From Sciurus carolinensis (Eukaryota > Chordata > Mammalia > Rodentia > Sciuridae): DNA of 64,000 bases. How positions within the stretch are numbered: position 1 is the stretch's first letter; each line of letters starts with the position of its first letter. Both the position numbers and the translations under genes were made by a program. The notes under the pieces were generated by a model. The model searched no databases. It worked only from the letters and a program-made list of their open reading frames with translations, and had not been told where the DNA came from. The stretch is from NCBI RefSeq assembly GCF_902686445.1, contig NC_062213.1, forward strand, positions 137,910,491-137,974,490. The letters are read 5' to 3'. Below are positions 58,280 through 64,000 of this stretch, piece by piece.

Positions 58280-58440
58280 AGGATTTCAAAGCAGGATGGG
58301 GCCTTAGAGATCCTCTAGTCCAACCCTACAGCTTTATGAGCTCAGAGATGAAAGAATTAGCCCAGAGTAAACAACTGGTTAAGTACAAACCTCTAGCACT
58401 CTAGCCAGGACGAGAAGCCAGTCTCCTTACTTCTGAATCA
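58280..58440 (-). repeat. MIR-like CORE-SINE relic, antisense
   Basis: 'gatggggccttagagatcctctagtccaaccctacag', 'gagctcagagatgaaagaattagcccagagtaaacaactggttaagtac', 'agccaggacgagaagccagtctcc'. This follows a widespread mammalian SINE-like repeat; subfamily uncertain. Confidence 0.55.
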
Positions 58441-59650
58441 ATCTCGTTCAACAAGCCACCAAGTTTCCCTCCCCAGGTATGTTTGTCTTCAATTCTTAGC
58501 TCCAGGGCCCCAGTGAGAAAGCAAAGGACCCTCTGATTCAGTTGAGGCACAGAGAATCCTCCTGTGGCCTTGCCTGTCCAGTGCTGTCTTGGGATAGTGA
58601 AGGTCAAATGTAGTCGAAGATCCAGCCGGCAGACCTGGTTTCTAGCTCTACTTTGCTCACCACTCAGTAAATGTAAATCAGTCCCAGCCCTGAGCCTTGG
58701 TTTCTTGCTTACTAAAACCACATAGGAGAGGAGGGGAGATGCCATCAAATGTGCATCTGAAGACCTAGGGGCAGAAAATGAACCTGCCATGATTTTAATT
58801 TTGTTATTTTATTTTTCTGTGTGTGTGGTTTTTTTTTTTTTACAACTTTATATCTGCCCTATCATATTTCAAAAACAAACTACAATACATCTAAAAAGTC
58901 AGGAAAATTTCACAGAGACCAAGAAATATCTGAGCATACCGATGATTCATTCAACAAAACCTATCCAGAAATATTTATTGGATGCCAAGTTTATTTATCT
59001 ATTAGTCTTTTTATCTAATATTCTGTCAACAACAACAAAAAAAATCACCTTTATCTGGCACATCTGCACTTTTTACTGCCAAGTCATAATTCATATTTCT
59101 CATAGACGAAGCATTCACTGTGGTGTGAAGATTATAAGCACAGAATCTGCCCCAGTTTGACATTTTCTGCCACTTCTGAACCGTATGACAGTGGGCCCTC
59201 ACGTGACCTTTCTCACTGGTCTCTACAATTCTCATCTCTAAACTTTGAGTTTTAAGTGTTATATAATTGATTCCAAATTACCTTAGATTGACAGATGATG
59301 CCATTACACCCAGATCTTGTTTCCTGAAATACCAATCTCCAGTAAAAGGGACCCAGGGATTCTTTGGGGCTGTGGAAAATTCAAAATGAGCCTGGACACT
59401 TTGGTGGGACCAGAAAGTAAGTACCCCAATAAGAAGGATGGCATGCCAGGAGGGCATGAGAACTCACCTGGAAGGGCTTCCAGTGACCAGAGCTGGGACG
59501 GTTTGCACAGCAAAATAAGTAATGATAGTGTTGGATTAGAACTCATAGAATAAAATAAGTATTTATTTATACTGGCATAAATAATTGGTTACATAAATAA
59601 GTAGGAAAAGGGACAAAACTTCCTTCCAGAATCACTATTAATAAATGAAG
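58441..59650. other. Unassigned intergenic sequence
   Basis: No gene recognised. 58970-59000 (CAGAAATATTTATTGGATGC) may be an L2 scrap. The 123-codon frame at 58789-59160 is AT-driven and has no domain. Confidence 0.5.
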
Positions 59651-59740
59651 GGTTGGGAGAGAGCTCAGTCGGTAGAGTGCTTGCCTTGCAAGCACAAGGC
59701 CCTGGGTCCAATCCCCAGCACCACAAAAAACAAAAAAAAT
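59651..59740 (+). repeat. ID SINE
   Basis: GGTTGGGAGAGAGCTCAGTC 'ggtagagtgcttgccttgcaagcacaaggccctgggtccaatccccagcaccac' plus an A-rich tail. Near consensus. Confidence 0.95.
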
Positions 59741-60609
59741 GTAGAATGAGGAACCTATAAAATCACTTTTAGAATCCCACAGGCGAGATCCTGTGAATGC
59801 TAAAATTAATGGAAAGAGGTTTTAAAGGGAAACAGGATATACGAATAGTCTCAGGATCTCCTCTAAGACACTTATTAATTACAAAGGGAAAATTAATAAC
59901 TTCATAGTGGGGAGACTCAGCAGACACCACCTTAAGCAAATGGTCAGAATCAAAGTCACCAGGAACAAGATGTACTGGCATCATGTGCCCCCTTATACGA
60001 TGGGCTAGGAGGGGCTTATCGCTTTTATAGCATTCCTGCTAAAAATGTGTAACCTCAATCTAATCATAAGAAAACATCAATCAAACCCAACTTGATAGAC
60101 ATGCTACAAAAATAACTGAGCGGTACCCTCAGAAGTGTCAAGGTAATGAAAGACTAGGAAGGACTGAGGGCGTCACACATGGGAGGAGACTGAAGAGTCG
60201 TGACAACTATGTGCAACGTGGGATCCTGGATTGGGTCCTAAAACGGGGAAAGGGCACCTGTGTTCCTGGCAGAGGGGACAGCAAGGGAAAAGGTCATGAG
60301 ACCAGCTGAGATGCGGACTCCTTTATCTCTGGCAGGATGGGGGCTAGGTCACCCCTGCCAGCTCCGTGCTGTACAGAGTGTCACTTTTTCTATGTGCCAT
60401 GAAGGGAAAGAAATTGGGCAGCACCCAGGCTGAAGGTGAGAACAATGGCCAACGTTTCTGCAACCCCTCATGCTTCCATTTTGCAGACTGACAAAGGACT
60501 ACGAGTAGTCTCTGAAATGAGTAACTCCAAGTAGCCTGGGGCTGTCGTGCTGTGGGCACACCCCCACATCTGGTGGGCTCCAGTTTGGGCCTAGCCTCCC
60601 TTTCCCAAG
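59741..60609. other. Unassigned intergenic sequence
   Basis: Nothing recognised. Confidence 0.45.
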
Positions 60610-60835
60610 GCAGCCTAAAATTTGCTAAAACACAGTATAGCAGGGAAAGTTCTGAAATAAAACATACCTAAATTTAAATCCCACACACAATTGTGTATGA
60701 CTTTGGAGAACTTACTTAACCTCTCTGATCCTTGGTTTCATCATCTATAAAATGGGAGTTAATAATAGCACTTACCTTAAGTAAGTTATGTTGGTCTTAA
60801 GGATTAAATGAGGCACAGTAAAGGCTCAATTATCA
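60610..60835 (+). repeat. MIR SINE, nearly full length
   Basis: 'agttctgaaataaaacatacctaaatttaaatccc', 'tatgactttggagaacttacttaacctctctgatccttggtttcatcatctataaaatggg', 'ttaataatagcacttacc', 'aaggattaaatgaggcacagtaaaggctc'. Confidence 0.88.
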
Positions 60836-60920
60836 GGTTGTCTGCTTCTTTCTGTATTTGTGTCTTCAAAGACACTGTTGGCTAATTAATGGCAGGTTAC
60901 CCTGGGGGGATTTGGCTTTT

Positions 60921-61132
60921 ATGGGGGGTGGGAGGGGTACCAGAGATTGAACCAGGGGCACTCAACCACTGAGCCACATTCCCCAGTCCTATTTTTGTAT
61001 TTTATTTAGTGACAGGGTCTCACCAAGTTGCTGAGCGCCTCACGTTGCTGAAGCTGGTTTTGAACTCACCATCCTCCTGCCTCAGCCTCCCAAGCCACTG
61101 GGATTACAGGCATGTGTCACCACCCAGCCAGG
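60921..61132 (-). repeat. B1-dID SINE, antisense
   Basis: 'gggtaccagagattgaaccaggggcactcaaccactgagccacattccccag', 'agtgacagggtctcaccaagttgctgagcgcc', 'catcctcctgcctcagcctcccaagccactgggattacaggcatgtgtcaccacccagcc'. Confidence 0.95.
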
Positions 61133-62907
61133 ACTTGGTTTCTGCTTACAGAGACAGTGCAACCCAGTGGGATGGAGTTGCTATCTGTCTAGTTGAAGTG
61201 TGTCATTAACAGTGTCACGATGGGCCAATCCATACAGACAACAGGCATTAAAGGCAAAACACTGATATAAGGAAAAACCAAACTCCAAGCAAATCAGAGG
61301 TCACAACTGTCTTGGAGGTGACAGGGGACAAGTAGAGTGAAGACAGGGCAAGGCATATACTGATTGTTTCTATTCAGTATCCCATCTCCCCTACTTCTTA
61401 GTTACAAGCATGGTTTTATGCATAGTGGCATCATACTCAGCAAAATGACTACATTTCCCAGTTTCCTTTGCACATGGATCACCTAGGACAACCTCTAGTC
61501 AATGAAATATAAATGAAAGTTGTTGGGTGGGACTGCTAGGAGGGCTTTAGGAGGAAACAGTAGTGGAAATGTGATCTTTTTCACATTCTGTTTTTCTTTG
61601 GTCCTTATCTAGAAGGTGGGCTTAATGACTGGAGTTCTCATGGTCTTTGAAACATGAGGCAGCCATTAGAATGGAAACTACATGCTATAACAGAGAGGTA
61701 GGAAAACCTGAGTCCGAGGATCACAGGGCTGAACTGCCAGTCAAACCTGGACTCCAGACTACACACTCGATACATATGATTCTCAATCTGTTATTAGCAG
61801 CTAATAGAAATTTCTAAGAGATACAAGAATATGAAAACTCATTAGATGGAGCAAATTTTGAATGATGAAGACAGATCATGACAGTGTAAAGGACAAGAAG
61901 AAGAAATCCCTTTGTCGTGACCTGTAGCATTTCTGTATATAAGAAGCCATGGACGTAAGAATGAACTGAAAACACCACACACACCCACACCCACCCACAC
62001 ACACACACATACACACACACATCATGGTTCTGCATAGAGGAGGGACATCAGGTCAGACAGAAGAACACGTGATATTGCCTGAGCTAATTGGCCAATAGCT
62101 TGGAAGTATTTTGTGTCTTGCATTCACCCTCAACCCTTGATTCAAAGTCTATTCCCAATTTAGCAATCTTTTTGCAAGTGACAGAGTAAGTACAATCACT
62201 TGTAAATCAGATTATCTTGTCTAGCAGAAGCCCCAATGGAAGTTTATTAGAAACAATAGCTCCTCCACACACTTTTTCTTTACAGTAGGTAGTTTTCCTA
62301 AAACTCCTTTGTGTAAATCATCTCCTTCCTATTGGAAAAAAATCATATATATGCCTTACAGCATATTTAGACGTTTCATCAAAGCAGTAGACAGGTTGGT
62401 TCATGCTGGGCAGGGAGAACTCTGAACTGTATTCTTATTCCAAATAGAAAACTCCCTGAGTAGACTATAAATCATCATTGGTTAGTGGGTTGTTAGAAGT
62501 TCCAAATACTATAAAAGTCTAATTTGGCTTTTCATTTTTTAATGTGTTTTATAGAACAACAGGCTACCAGACTAATGTTGGGTAAGAAGATATTTGGCAA
62601 AGGCTCTGGGATTAGTTCACTTGTCTATCTGTCCAATCCATCCATCCATTTACATATCCATCTATCTATTTGCCTGTTCATCCGTCCACCAAGATCAATA
62701 ACTGAGGAGACTCCATGCACCAGATGTAGAACTCACTGGTGAATAAGACACATCCTCTACTGCTGTGAGGAATGGCTGTCCTAGGACCTCAAATAAGGAT
62801 ATAAACTACCCAACAGATGCAATTGAACCTGAGACTTCACCTCATTTTTCAGCACAAACATAAATGGATGAATTAATGGTATTGAAAAACAGGAGGTAAA
62901 AAGCAAT
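61133..62907. other. Mostly unassigned intergenic sequence
   Basis: 61440-61760 resembles an old LTR- or transposon-derived repeat ('cccagtttcctttgcacatgg', 'gtcaatgaaatataaatgaaagt'), but I cannot name it. (CA)n-rich sequence lies at 61975-62021 and a decayed (CATC)n tract at 62634-62690. No gene. Confidence 0.45.
61975..62021. repeat. (CA)n-rich tract
   Basis: CA dinucleotides with CCC interruptions. Confidence 0.9.
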
Positions 62908-63488
62908 TGATAGAGCTATCCCACTCCTCAGTTAATACCCAAAGGACTTGAAATCAGCATACTACAGTGACTCAGCCCCATCAATGTTTTATAGCAGCTC
63001 AACTCACAATATCTCAACTATGGAACCAACCTAGGTACCCTTCGACAGATGAATGTATAAAGAAAATGTGGTTACATATACACGATGGAATATTACTCAG
63101 CCTTAAAGAAGAACAAAATTATGGCATTTGCTGATTAATGGATGGAACTGGAGAATATCATGCTAAGCGAAATAGCCAATCTGAAAAAACCAAAGACGGA
63201 AAGTTTTTTCTGATATGCAGATGTTAACTCACAATAAAGTGGGGGCAGGATTAGGGAAGAATAGAGATACCTTGGATTAGACAGAGGGCAGTGAACAGAG
63301 GGGAGGGAGTCTGAGGGTAGGAAGGATAGGAGAATGAATCAGATATTATTGCCCTATGTGCATATATGATTACATGACCAGTGTGATTCTACATCATGTA
63401 CAACCAGACGAATGAGAAGTTACACTCCATTAAGTATGATGTGTCAAAGTGCATTCTACTGTCATTTATAACTAATTAGAACAAAATT
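62908..63488 (+). mobile_element. 5'-truncated L1 with exact TSD
   Basis: Sense L1: ORF2 end ('agctatcccactcctcagttaatacccaaaggact', 'acgatggaatattactcagccttaaagaagaac', 'atggatggaactggagaatatcatgc') then 3' UTR to 'tcatttataactaattagaacaaaat'. Exact 11-bp TSD, TAAAAAGCAAT, at 62897-62907 and 63489-63499. Confidence 0.95.
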
Positions 63489-63544
63489 TAAAAAGCAATA
63501 AATAGTAGATTTTAATTTTCACTAATTATTATTATAGTAGTAAT

Positions 63545-63745
63545 TATGGGTTACCTTTTATGGAATGATACCTTCATGCCAAGAACTAGACTTGCGCCAT
63601 CTCAGTTAATTTTTACAATGAATCCCCAGAGATAGGAATTCATATTAATTGGAATACTTAAGTCACAAAAATCCAAATAGCCTTTCAACCTTCTTATTTA
63701 ACAAAGAGGCAAGCAGTTCAGAGAAGTGCAACAGCCAAGGTACTA
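63545..63745 (-). repeat. MIR SINE, antisense
   Basis: 'gccaagaactagacttgcgccatctcagttaatttttacaatgaatcccc', 'acaaagaggcaagcagttcagagaagtgcaacagccaagg'. Diverged reverse MIR. Confidence 0.6.
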
Positions 63746-63755
63746 GGTAAGTATC

Positions 63756-64000
63756 TGCTAAGATTTGAATGTCTGCTCCAAAACTCATGGTGAAATTTAA
63801 TTGCTCTTGCCACAATATTAAGAGGTGGGACCTTTAAAGGGTGATTAGGTCAAGAGGGTATAACCCTCACAAATGGATGAGTGCCACTCTGGAAGGAGTG
63901 GGCCAGTTACTGCAAGAGTGGGTATAAGATCAGCTCCCTTTTTCCCTCTCACTGTCTCCTGAGTGCTCTGCCCATGTGATGCATCCTGCCATCTTATGAC
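63756..64000 (+). mobile_element. MaLR-type LTR, runs off the window end
   Basis: 'tttgaatgtctgctccaaaactcatggtgaaatttaattgctcttgcc', GTGGGACCTTTAAAGGGTGA 'ttaggtcaagagggtataaccctcac', 'gaaggagtgggccagttactgcaagagtggg', the same family type as the outer LTR at 11430. Incomplete here. Confidence 0.82.

Noticed and set aside
58401..58790. Open frame of 129 codons (-)
   Set aside because: Overlaps a MIR-like relic, no recognised domain, no splice sites tested positive by eye.

Overview
This is mammalian nuclear DNA, almost certainly from a squirrel (Sciuridae: ground squirrel, marmot or relative). The diagnostic evidence is the SINEs. There are many tRNA-derived ID elements with the internal polymerase III boxes TAGCTCAGTTGG and GGTTCAATCCC, and many longer B1-dID composites (a 7SL-derived B1 head joined to a degenerate ID tail). 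These occur in both orientations beside L1, L2, MIR, MER5-like and LTR relics. The base composition is AT-rich and no CpG island, tRNA gene or rRNA gene was seen.

Only one gene is supported. Positions 22174-22502 (+) are the last coding exon of LPAR3, the lysophosphatidic acid receptor 3, a class A GPCR. It is preceded by a good 3' splice site and followed by a 3' UTR with several AATAAA signals. Everything left of the exon (1-22173) is therefore the 3' part of the LPAR3 intron that separates its two main coding exons; the upstream exon, carrying the N-terminus to TM6, is not in the window. From about 24.1 kb to the end there is no supported gene, which fits the long gene-poor interval between LPAR3 and SSX2IP in other mammals (synteny recalled, not tested).

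Layout. 1-9.5 kb: intron with old L2/MIR/MER5-like fragments and (GT)n and (CT)n tracts. 9.5-14 kb: inverted ID pair, a 160-bp inverted duplication with arms at 10.6 and 12.1 kb, an LTR broken by other insertions, and a young 5'-truncated L1 with an 11-bp target-site duplication (TSD). 14-22 kb: mostly unassigned intron with SINEs. 22.2-24.1 kb: LPAR3 terminal exon and 3' UTR. 24.9-32 kb: dense SINEs plus an L1 ORF2 tail. 33-38.4 kb: old L1 3' end, MIR, two LTRs and a tiny twin-primed L1. 40-45.9 kb: one ancient antisense L1 split by a roughly 1.9-kb insert of unknown identity and by a solitary LTR with a perfect 5-bp TSD. 46-56 kb: mostly single-copy-looking sequence with candidate regulatory segments near 49.6 and 52.5 kb. 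56.4-64 kb: L1, SINEs, MIR, and an LTR running off the end.

I found no novel protein-coding or defence-like system. The most interesting observations are structural: the inverted duplication inside the LPAR3 intron, the multiply disrupted LTR, the unexplained insert in the old L1, and the candidate conserved noncoding segments.
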